From assembly GCF_004801855.1 (NCBI RefSeq), contig NZ_SSTC01000005.1, positions 1-64,000 of the forward strand: 64,000 bases of DNA, in the 5' to 3' direction. Below are positions 9,721-17,825 of this stretch, one piece after another. The translations under genes were made by a program, and so were the position numbers. Every line of letters begins with the position of its first letter. Position 1 is the first letter of the stretch. The stretch comes from Pseudomonas sp. A-1 (lineage in GTDB: Bacteria > Pseudomonadota > Gammaproteobacteria > Pseudomonadales > Pseudomonadaceae). Under the pieces are notes generated by a model that was given only the letters and a program-made list of their open reading frames with translations, was not told the DNA's origin and made no database searches.

Positions 9721-12177
9721 ATGAAAGAGAAAGAGCTGCGCCTGGCCCTGGTGTTCTTCGGCGGGGTATCCCTCGCCGTCTACCAGCACGGCATCAACCG
9801 GGAAATCCTCAACCTGGTGCGCGCCTCGAAGATCTACCACGCCGGCCGCTCCGGCGAGGACCAGGCGCCGGGCGGCAGCTTCCACCAGCATTATCCCGAC
9901 GAGCCGGAGCGTTCCACCGGCGACCTCTACCACGAGTTCCTCCAGGCGCTGGGCAAGGACATCGCCCTGCGGGTGATCGTCGACGTCGTCGCCGGCTCCT
10001 CGGCCGGCGGCATCAACGGCATCACCCTGTCCGCCGCCCTGGCCCACGACCGCTCGCTGATGCCGATCAGCCACCTGTGGCTGGAGCAGGCCGACATGCT
10101 CAACCTGCTGGCGCCGGAGGCCAAGGCGCGCATGTGGAGCAAGTGGTACTTCTGGCCGCTGCTGCGCCCGCTGCTCTCGCGCCTGGGGCGTGAGGGCCTG
10201 CTGCCGGGGCAGGCCGACGCCGAAATGGCCAAGCGCATTTCGGTGTTCCTGCGCTCGCGCTGGTTCAAGCCGCCCCTCGACGGCCGCCGGCTGAGCACCC
10301 TGATGCTCGACGGCCTGACCGCGATGCAGGGCGCCGCACCGGTCGCGGACTCGCTGCTGCCCAAGGGCGAGCGCCTCGACCTGGTGGTGACGGTCACCGA
10401 CTTCCGCGGCCTGGAGCGGCCGATCTTCATCCACGACCCGCCGGTGGCCTACGAGCGCGAGCACCGCCACCTGCTGCGCTTCTCCCTCGAGCACCGCAAG
10501 ACCGGCCACCTGCTCAGCGACTTCGACGCCGACAGCTTCCCCTCGCTGGCCTTCGCCGGGCGCGCCTCGGCGTCCTATCCCGGCGCCTTCCCGCCCGCCC
10601 AGCTGCGCGAACTCGACGACCTGCTCGCCGAGCGGCACATGCCCTGGCCGGCGCGCTCGCGCTTCGTCGAGGCCAACTTCCGCAACTACCGCGCACGCGG
10701 CGAGAGCCCCGAGGAGGCGGTGCTGGTCGACGGCAGCGTGCTCGACAACAAGCCGATCATGGCCTGCGTGGAAGCCATCCACACCCACGGCGCCCTGCGC
10801 GAGGTGGACCGCCGCCTGGTGTACATCGACCCGCACCCCAAGGGTACCCGGCGGCTGACGGGAACCGGGGTGCCCGGCTTCTTCGCCACCCTGCGCGGCG
10901 CCCTCAGCGACCTGCCGCGCCAGGATCCGGTGTACAACGAACTGGCGGTGATCAGCCGCTACAACGTGCAGGCGCGCCGGCTCAAGGCGGCCATCCTGCA
11001 CGCCCGCCCGCAGATCGCCCGGCTGATCGAGGAGGAGACCGCCGGCAAGCTGAGGAGCGGCTTCGGCGTCGACGACCTGCGCCACTGGCGGCTGCTGTCG
11101 ATCAGCCTGCTGTCCGGCACCGCCATCGTCTACGACGCCTGGATGCGCTCGCTGATCTTCGAGGCGCTGGACTTCGTGGTGCGCCTCATCGCCGCGGCCT
11201 GCCAGTACACCGCCGATTCGCCGCAGGCACGCCGGGTCGAGGAGGTGATCGAGGCCTGGGCCGGGCAGCAGGGCATCATCGCCGAGTCCTACAGGATGCC
11301 CGAGCAGCTCTACAGCAATGTCGACCTGCCGCTGTTCGCGCGGATGATCCTCGACTTCGGGCTGATCTACAAAAAGCGTCGGCTGAACTTCGTGCTGCAC
11401 GAGATCAACGACCTGTATCCCGAGCATGACAGCGGCAGTGCCGCCGAATCCGAGGACCTCGACCTGCTGAAGCTCAAGCTGCACAAGTGCGTCGGCGAGC
11501 TGGCGGTCTACGACGACCTCGACTTCCTCAGCCGCCACGCGGTGAACCTGTGCCGCGAGCTGTTCATGGACGACGATGAGGGGCCGGGCCTCGGCACCGA
11601 GCGCCTGGCCAGCGAGCCCGAGGCGGGCGCGCAGATCTCCCGGCTGGTCGAGCGGCTGGCCCAGGAGTGCGACATGGCCCGCGTGGTGGATAACGTCGAT
11701 GCCGTGCTGGCCTCGCCGCTGGTGCAGGGCCTGCCGGAGGCGAGCCGCCTGGCCATCCTCACCGGCTATCTGGGCTACTTCTTCTGGGACGTCATCCTGC
11801 GCCCGACCGCCAGCGCGCTGTCGCTGGAGGCCGGGCCCATCGAGGAGATCCTCGTCGACCGCATCAGCCCCGAGGACGCCGACAGCCTGGTCCTCGACGA
11901 GGGCAAGCCGGTGCTGCTCGGCAGCTCCTTCGCCGGCTTCGGCGGTTTCCTCGGCCGCGCGGTGCGCGAGAACGACTACCTGTGGGGCCGCCTGCACGCG
12001 GTGGACCGCCTGTTCGACATCCTGCTCAGCACGGTGCCGGCCAACCTGCGCGCCGGCCTGGCGGTGGAGGCGCTGAAGAAGCGCGCCTTCGAGCGGGTAC
12101 TGGAGGAGGAGGGCCAGCGCCTGGCGCTGGTGCCCGAGCTGCTCGCCCGCCTGCGCGAGGCGGTCGAGCGGCTCTGA
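9721..12177 (+). CDS. patatin-like phospholipase-family protein (large form)
   Basis: An 818-residue protein whose N-terminal third is a patatin fold. The oxyanion segment FFGGVSLAVYQHGI is at 12-25, the nucleophile elbow GSSAGG has Ser94, and the dyad Asp is in VDGSVLDNKP near residue 336. This is a Ser-Asp acyl hydrolase, probably acting on membrane lipids. The remaining ~450 residues are mostly helical and match the long bacterial patatin-like proteins rather than the short secreted ExoU/PlpD types. There is no signal peptide, so it is probably cytoplasmic or peripheral to the inner membrane. It follows opmB by 109 bp and has its own AGGG Shine-Dalgarno, so may be a separate unit. The substrate is unknown. 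Confidence 0.82.
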   Translation: MKEKELRLALVFFGGVSLAVYQHGINREILNLVRASKIYHAGRSGEDQAPGGSFHQHYPDEPERSTGDLYHEFLQALGKDIALRVIVDVVAGSSAGGINGITLSAALAHDRSLMPISHLWLEQADMLNLLAPEAKARMWSKWYFWPLLRPLLSRLGREGLLPGQADAEMAKRISVFLRSRWFKPPLDGRRLSTLMLDGLTAMQGAAPVADSLLPKGERLDLVVTVTDFRGLERPIFIHDPPVAYEREHRHLLRFSLEHRKTGHLLSDFDADSFPSLAFAGRASASYPGAFPPAQLRELDDLLAERHMPWPARSRFVEANFRNYRARGESPEEAVLVDGSVLDNKPIMACVEAIHTHGALREVDRRLVYIDPHPKGTRRLTGTGVPGFFATLRGALSDLPRQDPVYNELAVISRYNVQARRLKAAILHARPQIARLIEEETAGKLRSGFGVDDLRHWRLLSISLLSGTAIVYDAWMRSLIFEALDFVVRLIAAACQYTADSPQARRVEEVIEAWAGQQGIIAESYRMPEQLYSNVDLPLFARMILDFGLIYKKRRLNFVLHEINDLYPEHDSGSAAESEDLDLLKLKLHKCVGELAVYDDLDFLSRHAVNLCRELFMDDDEGPGLGTERLASEPEAGAQISRLVERLAQECDMARVVDNVDAVLASPLVQGLPEASRLAILTGYLGYFFWDVILRPTASALSLEAGPIEEILVDRISPEDADSLVLDEGKPVLLGSSFAGFGGFLGRAVRENDYLWGRLHAVDRLFDILLSTVPANLRAGLAVEALKKRAFERVLEEEGQRLALVPELLARLREAVERL

Positions 12178-12281
12178 GCGTGCAGGCGTGTGGCCGTTCG
12201 GCTCCGGGCGGTTGGCGGCCCTTGGCGCCGATCTCTTCCGCTTGTCCGGTAATCCGCGAGGGCCGTGCTAGGATCGGCGGC

Positions 12282-14147
12282 ATGAAAAGCATCTTCCCGT
12301 CATCCGTCGCGGCGCTGCTCGCCCCGTTGGCCGGCATTCGGTTGCGCGGCACCCCGCTGGGCGGCATGCCGTTGCGCGGCACCCCGCTGGGCGGCATGCC
12401 GTTGCGCGGCACCCCGTTGGGCGCCACCGCGCTGGGCGGCATACCGCTGGCCGGCATGCTGATGTTCGGCACTCCGCTGGCCGCGGCGGCCGAGCTGGAG
12501 GTCCTGATCTCGCCCCGCAGCAAGGCGCTGCGCGAAAACGTCGAGGCGCACATCGGCGATCTCGGCAAGCGCGACGCCGCCAGCCTGCAGCGCTTCTCCC
12601 GTCACGCCGAGCGCGAGGCGCTGCGGGCGCTGCAGGCCCTCGGTCGCTACCGGGCGAAGATCCGCAGCGAGGTGATCGAGGGTGGCGACGAGCCGGTGCT
12701 GCGCCTGCACATCGAGCAGGGCGAGCCGGTGCGCCTGCGCACGGTCGAGATCCGCGTGGAGGGCGAGGCGGCGCAGTTCCCGCGCTTTCGCCTGCCGCGC
12801 AGCGACCGGCTGGCGCCGGGGGCGGTGCTCGACCACGGCGCCTACGAGGACGCCAAGCGGCTGATCCGCAACCGCGCGCTGCGCTTCGGCTTCTTCGACG
12901 GTCGCTTCGTCGAACAGAGCCTGCTGGTCGACCCCGACGCCGGGGTGGCCGACATTCGCCTGGTCTACCAGAGCGGCCCGCGCTATCACCTCGGCAGCGT
13001 GCAGTTCGAGGGCGATACGCCATTCGACGACGATCTGCTGGCGCGCATGGTGCCGTTCCAGCCCGGCACGGCCTACGACTCCGACCTGATCGGCGAGCTG
13101 AATCGCGCGCTGGTGTCGAGCAACTACTTCGAGGACGTGCGGGTGGACGCCACGCCCGAGAGCGCCGCGGACCACACCATTCCGGTGCAGGTGCGCCTGC
13201 AGGCGCGCAAGCCGCGCACCCTGGCCGCCGGTGCCGGCTACTCCACCGACGTCGGACCGCGCCTGCGTGGCACCTGGACCCGTCACTGGCGCGGCGCGGC
13301 GGGCCACCGGCTGGGCAGCGACTTCGAGTTCTCCGCGCCGCGGCAGAGCCTCGGCACCTGGTACGAGATCCCTCTCGATCCGCCGCTGACCGAGAGCCTG
13401 CGCTTCACCGCCGGCTACCAGAAGGAGGATCTGGTGGACACCCGGAGCGAGCGTCTGACCCTGGGCGCCCAGTGGCAGCACCTGCCGGAGCGCGAGTGGC
13501 AGCGCATCGTCTCGCTGCGCTGGGAGCAGGAGCGCTACACCACCGGCGAGGATGAAGGACGCAGCTCCCTGCTGCTGCCGGGCATCGGCTTCAGCCGCAC
13601 GGTCAGCGACCACAAGGTCGATCCCAGCCGCGGCTGGCGCCTGCAGGCCGACCTGACCGGAGCCAGCCGCAGCCTGCTGTCGGATACCGACCTGCTGCAT
13701 CTGGTCATGCAGGCCAAGGGCCTGACCACCTTCGCCGGCGGCCATCGCCTGCTCGGCCGGATGCAGCTGGGCGGCATCGCCACCAACGACTTCGCGGCCA
13801 TCCCGCCGTCGCTGCGCTTCTTCGCCGGCGGCGACCAGAGCGTGCGCGGCTACGACTACCAGACCCTGTCGCCGCGCGACAGCGAGGGCGAGCGCGTCGG
13901 CGGCCGCTACCTGGTGGTCGGCAGCCTGGAGTACCAGTACCCGCTGCGCGACCGCTGGCGCCTGGCCACCTTCGTCGACCACGGCAACGCCATCGACGGC
14001 TTCAGCGACCCGCTGAAGACCGGCGTCGGCATCGGCGTGCGCTGGGTGTCGCCGGTCGGCCCGATCCGCCTCGACCTGGCCCACGCCCTCGATCACGACG
14101 AGGGCTCGGGCTTTCGCATCCACTTCTCCATGGGGCCGGAACTGTGA
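12282..14147 (+). CDS. tamA: translocation and assembly module protein TamA (Omp85 family), repeat-bearing leader
   Basis: Outer-membrane beta-barrel of the TAM system, which with TamB helps assemble autotransporters and move phospholipids to the outer membrane. The mature part starts near AELEVLISPRSKAL (about residue 70) with POTRA domains, followed by the 16-strand barrel. It includes the Omp85 signatures GGDQSVRGYDYQTLSP and VGPIRLDLAHALDH, and ends FSMGPEL. At 621 residues it is about 40 longer than E. coli TamA. The excess lies in the leader, where residues 17-66 are five decapeptide repeats. Start ATG at 12282 with AGGA 8 bp upstream. It overlaps tamB by 4 bp (GTGA). Confidence 0.88.
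   Translation: MKSIFPSSVAALLAPLAGIRLRGTPLGGMPLRGTPLGGMPLRGTPLGATALGGIPLAGMLMFGTPLAAAAELEVLISPRSKALRENVEAHIGDLGKRDAASLQRFSRHAEREALRALQALGRYRAKIRSEVIEGGDEPVLRLHIEQGEPVRLRTVEIRVEGEAAQFPRFRLPRSDRLAPGAVLDHGAYEDAKRLIRNRALRFGFFDGRFVEQSLLVDPDAGVADIRLVYQSGPRYHLGSVQFEGDTPFDDDLLARMVPFQPGTAYDSDLIGELNRALVSSNYFEDVRVDATPESAADHTIPVQVRLQARKPRTLAAGAGYSTDVGPRLRGTWTRHWRGAAGHRLGSDFEFSAPRQSLGTWYEIPLDPPLTESLRFTAGYQKEDLVDTRSERLTLGAQWQHLPEREWQRIVSLRWEQERYTTGEDEGRSSLLLPGIGFSRTVSDHKVDPSRGWRLQADLTGASRSLLSDTDLLHLVMQAKGLTTFAGGHRLLGRMQLGGIATNDFAAIPPSLRFFAGGDQSVRGYDYQTLSPRDSEGERVGGRYLVVGSLEYQYPLRDRWRLATFVDHGNAIDGFSDPLKTGVGIGVRWVSPVGPIRLDLAHALDHDEGSGFRIHFSMGPEL
12331..12480 (+). repeat. 30-bp tandem repeat coding for decapeptides in the TamA leader
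   Basis: Five consecutive 30-bp units, each ending CCGCTGG or CCGTTGG. Units 2 and 3 (12361-12390, 12391-12420) differ at a single base; units 1, 4 and 5 are more diverged. The stretch just before (12301-12330) may be a sixth, degraded unit. They encode GGMPLRGTPL-type decapeptides between the TamA start codon and the likely signal-peptidase site. Confidence 0.88.
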
Positions 14148-17100
14148 GGAGATTGCTGCGCCGACTCGGCGCTGCCGGCTTGCTCCTGCTGGCGCTTCTG
14201 GCCGGCCTGCTCGCCCTGCCGGCCAGCGAGTCCGGCAGCCGCTGGCTGCTCGGCCGGGTGCCGGGGCTGGCGCTGGAGGACTTCCGGGGCCGGCTGCTCG
14301 GCGACTGGAGCGCGGGCGCACTGCGCTGGCAGTCGGGCGAAACGCGCGTGGCGGTCGAGCAGCTGCGGGTGGTCAACCGCCTGGCCTGCCTGCGCCAGCG
14401 CCTGCTGTGCCTCGACGAGCTGAGCGCCACGCGCCTGCAGCTGGAGCTGCCGCCGACCGAGGAGGCCAGCGCCGAGCCGCTCAGTCTGCCGGAGATCCGC
14501 CTGCCGCTGGGCGTGGCCATCCAGCGCCTGCAGCTGGGCAGCCTGGAGGTCAATGGCGTGCAGCAGCTGCACGACCTGGCGCTGGCCGCCCGCCTGGACG
14601 CCGGCGGCCTGCAGTTGTCCGCCGTCGACCTGCAGCGCCCCGCCCTGCGCCTGACCCTCAGCGAGCTGAGCCTGCAGCCGCAGGGCGACTGGCCGCTGCG
14701 CGCGCGCGCCAGCCTGCAGCTGCCGCCAGTGGACGAGCGGCCCTGGCAGCTCGACCTGCAGCTGGACGGCCGCCTGCTGCAGCGCCTCGAGCTGACGGCG
14801 CGCAGCCAGGGCTACCTGGACGGCGAGCTCACCGGCTGGCTGCAGCCGCTGGCGGAAGGATTGCCGCTGGAGCTGCGGCTGAGCGCGACGGACTTCCAGG
14901 CGCTGGCCAGCCTGCCGCCGAGCCTGCGCTTCACCACGCTCGGCCTGACCGGCAGTGGCACCCTCACCGAAGGCTATGGGGTGAGCGGCAGCGCCACCCT
15001 GGCCGGCGCCGAGCAGCCGCTGAGCGTGGTGCTGCGTGGCAGCGTGGATGGCGGCGGCGCGCAAGTGGAGCAACTGCAGCTGCAGGACAGTGCCGGGGAA
15101 ACCCTGCAGCTCGCCGGCCGCCTCGACTGGCGCGAAGCCTTCGCCGCCGAGCTGACCCTCGCGGGTGGCGCCTTCGCCTGGCAGCAGCTGTATCCGCAGC
15201 CCGGCGTCGAGCTCGAGCTCCAGCAGCTGCAGGCGGCATTCAGCTACGCAGACAGCCGCTACCGGGGCGACTTCGACGTCCGCCTGCTCAGCCCGGCCGG
15301 GCCGCTGCGCCTGTCCAGCCCGCTGCAGGGCGACGGCGGCCAGCTGCAGCTCCCGCAGCTGCGCCTGGAGGCCGGCAAGGGCCGGGCGCAGGGCGAGCTG
15401 GCGCTGACCTTCGCTGAAGCCTTCGGCTGGCAGACGCGCCTGCAGCTGGCCGAGCTCGATCCGGCCTACTGGCTCAGGGAGCTGCCCGGGCGCATCGGCG
15501 GCCAGTTGGCCAGCCGCGGCGAGCTGCGCGACGGCCACCTGCAGCTCGAAGCCGACTGGGCGCTGGACGGCCAGCTGCGCCAGCAGCCACTGGCGCTCAA
15601 GGGCCAGCTGCAGGGCGAGGATAAGCGCTGGCAACTACCCGAGCTGGCCCTGCGCCTGGGCGACAACCGCATCGACGGCCGCGGCGTCTGGGGCGAGAAG
15701 CTGGAGGGCCAGTTCAAGCTGGCGCTGGCGCGCCTCGACCAGCTGTGGCCCGGGTTGCGCGGCCAGGCTGGCGGCGAACTCCGGCTCGCCGGTACCCCGG
15801 CCGCGCCGCAGGGCAGCCTGGCGCTGCAGGGCAGCGGCCTCGGTTATCAGGACCACCGTATGGCCGGCCTGACCCTCGACGCTCGCCTTGACGCCCGCCA
15901 GCACGCCACGGTGCAACTGGATGCCCGTGGCCTGCGCAGCGGCGACACGGATTTCGGCCAGCTAGCGCTCAAGGGCAGCGGCAGCCTGCAGCAGCACAGT
16001 GTCGAGCTGAACCTCGACGGCGAGCCGCTGCGCCTGGCGCTGGCGCTTAACGGCGGCCTCGACCGCAGACAGGACTGGCGCGGCAGCCTGAGCCGCGGCA
16101 GCCTCGCCGCCGCCGGTTTCGACTGGCAGCTGCAGCGTCCGGCCAGCCTGGAGCGCAGCGCCGCCGGGCGCATCACCCTGGGCGCCCATTGCTGGCAGTC
16201 GCAGGAGGCGAGCCTGTGCGCCGACAGCCAGCGTCTGCTGCCCGAGCCGCAGCTGCGCCTGCGCCTGCGCGACTTCGACCTGGCGCGCCTGCGTCGCAGC
16301 CTGCCACGCGGCACCGCGCTGGTCGGCCGGGTCAACGGCGATCTGCGCCTCGACCTGCCGGCCGGCGGCCCCGACGGCGAGCTGCGCCTGGATGCCGGCA
16401 GCGGCCAGCTGCGCATCCGCGAGCGCGGCCAGTGGCTGGAGATTCCCTACCGGCAGCTGCTGCTCACCAGCCGGCTGCGCCCGCAGCGGATCGACAGCCG
16501 GCTGCTCCTGTCCGGCCCGACCCTTGGTGCGCTGGAGCTGGAGGCGCGCATCGACCCGCGACCGCAGGACAAGCCGTTGTCCGGCAGCTTCCGCCTCGAA
16601 GGTCTCGACCTCGCCCTGGCGCGGCCCTTCGCCCGCCAGGTCGAGCGCATCGAGGGGCGCATCGACGGCGGCGGGCGGCTGTCCGGCAGCCTGCTGGCGC
16701 CGGTGGTCGACGGCCGCGTGCAGCTGCGCGACGGCCACCTCAGTGGCGGCGAGCTGCCGCTGACCTTCGAGCAGCTGCAGCTGGCCCTGCAGATCGACGG
16801 CCAGCAGGCCCGGCTCGACGGCAGCTGGCGCAGCGGCGAGCAGGGGCAGGGCAGCATCGCCGGCAACCTGGGCTGGGCCGGCGCGCCGCAGATGGACCTG
16901 CAGATCCGCGGCAGCCGCCTGCCGGCGGTGGTCGAGCCCTACGCCAGCCTCGAGGTCGAGCCCGACCTGCAGCTCGGCCTGCGCGACAACCGCCTCAGTC
17001 TCGGCGGTCGGGTGGCGGTGCCGCGCGGGCGGATCACCGTGCGCGAACTGCCGGCGCAGGCGGTCAAGGTGTCCGAGGATGCGCGGGTCGTCGGCGAGCA

Positions 17101-17809
17101 GCCGGCGCCGTCCAGCGCACCGGATCTGCAGATGGACCTGCGCCTGGCCATCGGCGAGGACCGCCTGCGCTTTTCCGGCTTCGGCCTGACCGCCGACCTC
17201 AGGGGCAACCTGCGCCTGCGCGACAACCTCGACAGCCGCGGCACCCTGCGCCTGGAGAACGGCCGCTATCGCGCCTACGGCCAGCGCCTGACCCTGCGCC
17301 GCGCGCGGCTGATCTTCGCCGGGCCCATCGACCAACCGCTGCTGGACATCGAGGCGATCCGCGAGGTGGGCGACGTCACCGCCGGTCTGCGCATCAGCGG
17401 TCGCGCCGACGAGCCGCTCAGCGAGGTGTTCTCCGAGCCGGCGATGAGCCAGGAGCAGGCGCTGTCCTACCTGGTGCTCGGTCGTGCACCGGGCAGCGGT
17501 GGCGACCAGAACATGGTCAACCAGGCCGCCCTGGCCCTCGGCCTGGCCGGCGGTGCCCCGGTGGCCGGGGCCATCGCCGAGCGCCTGGGCATCAGCGACT
17601 TCCTGCTGGAAAGCGAGGGTTCCGGTACCGACAGCAGCATGGTCGCTAGCGGCTACCTCTCCGAGAAGCTCAGTCTGCGCTATGGCGTCGGCGTGTTCGA
17701 ACCGGTCAACGTCTTCGCCCTGCGCTACCAGCTGAGCAAGAAGCTCTACCTGGAGGCGGCCAGCGGTCTGGCCAGTTCGCTGGACCTGTTCTACAAGCGC
17801 GACTACTAG
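14144..17809 (+). CDS. tamB: translocation and assembly module protein TamB (AsmA-like, DUF490)
   Basis: Periplasm-spanning partner of TamA, 1221 residues. A single N-terminal TM anchor (LLLLALLAGLLALPA, about 12-27) is followed by a very long repetitive beta-rich region and the conserved C-terminal TamB/DUF490 domain, ending LDLFYKRDY. The C-terminus has typical motifs: NGRYRAYGQRLTLRRARLIF, and SQEQALSYLVLGR followed by a Gly-rich NMVNQAALALGLAGG. The groove is thought to conduct lipid between membranes. The start is GTG at 14144, overlapping the tamA stop, so the two are translationally coupled. Codon use is extremely GC- and Leu/Gln-rich. The length is normal for the family. Confidence 0.9.
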   Translation: MRRLLRRLGAAGLLLLALLAGLLALPASESGSRWLLGRVPGLALEDFRGRLLGDWSAGALRWQSGETRVAVEQLRVVNRLACLRQRLLCLDELSATRLQLELPPTEEASAEPLSLPEIRLPLGVAIQRLQLGSLEVNGVQQLHDLALAARLDAGGLQLSAVDLQRPALRLTLSELSLQPQGDWPLRARASLQLPPVDERPWQLDLQLDGRLLQRLELTARSQGYLDGELTGWLQPLAEGLPLELRLSATDFQALASLPPSLRFTTLGLTGSGTLTEGYGVSGSATLAGAEQPLSVVLRGSVDGGGAQVEQLQLQDSAGETLQLAGRLDWREAFAAELTLAGGAFAWQQLYPQPGVELELQQLQAAFSYADSRYRGDFDVRLLSPAGPLRLSSPLQGDGGQLQLPQLRLEAGKGRAQGELALTFAEAFGWQTRLQLAELDPAYWLRELPGRIGGQLASRGELRDGHLQLEADWALDGQLRQQPLALKGQLQGEDKRWQLPELALRLGDNRIDGRGVWGEKLEGQFKLALARLDQLWPGLRGQAGGELRLAGTPAAPQGSLALQGSGLGYQDHRMAGLTLDARLDARQHATVQLDARGLRSGDTDFGQLALKGSGSLQQHSVELNLDGEPLRLALALNGGLDRRQDWRGSLSRGSLAAAGFDWQLQRPASLERSAAGRITLGAHCWQSQEASLCADSQRLLPEPQLRLRLRDFDLARLRRSLPRGTALVGRVNGDLRLDLPAGGPDGELRLDAGSGQLRIRERGQWLEIPYRQLLLTSRLRPQRIDSRLLLSGPTLGALELEARIDPRPQDKPLSGSFRLEGLDLALARPFARQVERIEGRIDGGGRLSGSLLAPVVDGRVQLRDGHLSGGELPLTFEQLQLALQIDGQQARLDGSWRSGEQGQGSIAGNLGWAGAPQMDLQIRGSRLPAVVEPYASLEVEPDLQLGLRDNRLSLGGRVAVPRGRITVRELPAQAVKVSEDARVVGEQPAPSSAPDLQMDLRLAIGEDRLRFSGFGLTADLRGNLRLRDNLDSRGTLRLENGRYRAYGQRLTLRRARLIFAGPIDQPLLDIEAIREVGDVTAGLRISGRADEPLSEVFSEPAMSQEQALSYLVLGRAPGSGGDQNMVNQAALALGLAGGAPVAGAIAERLGISDFLLESEGSGTDSSMVASGYLSEKLSLRYGVGVFEPVNVFALRYQLSKKLYLEAASGLASSLDLFYKRDY

Positions 17810-17825
17810 CGCCGGCCCGGCCGTC

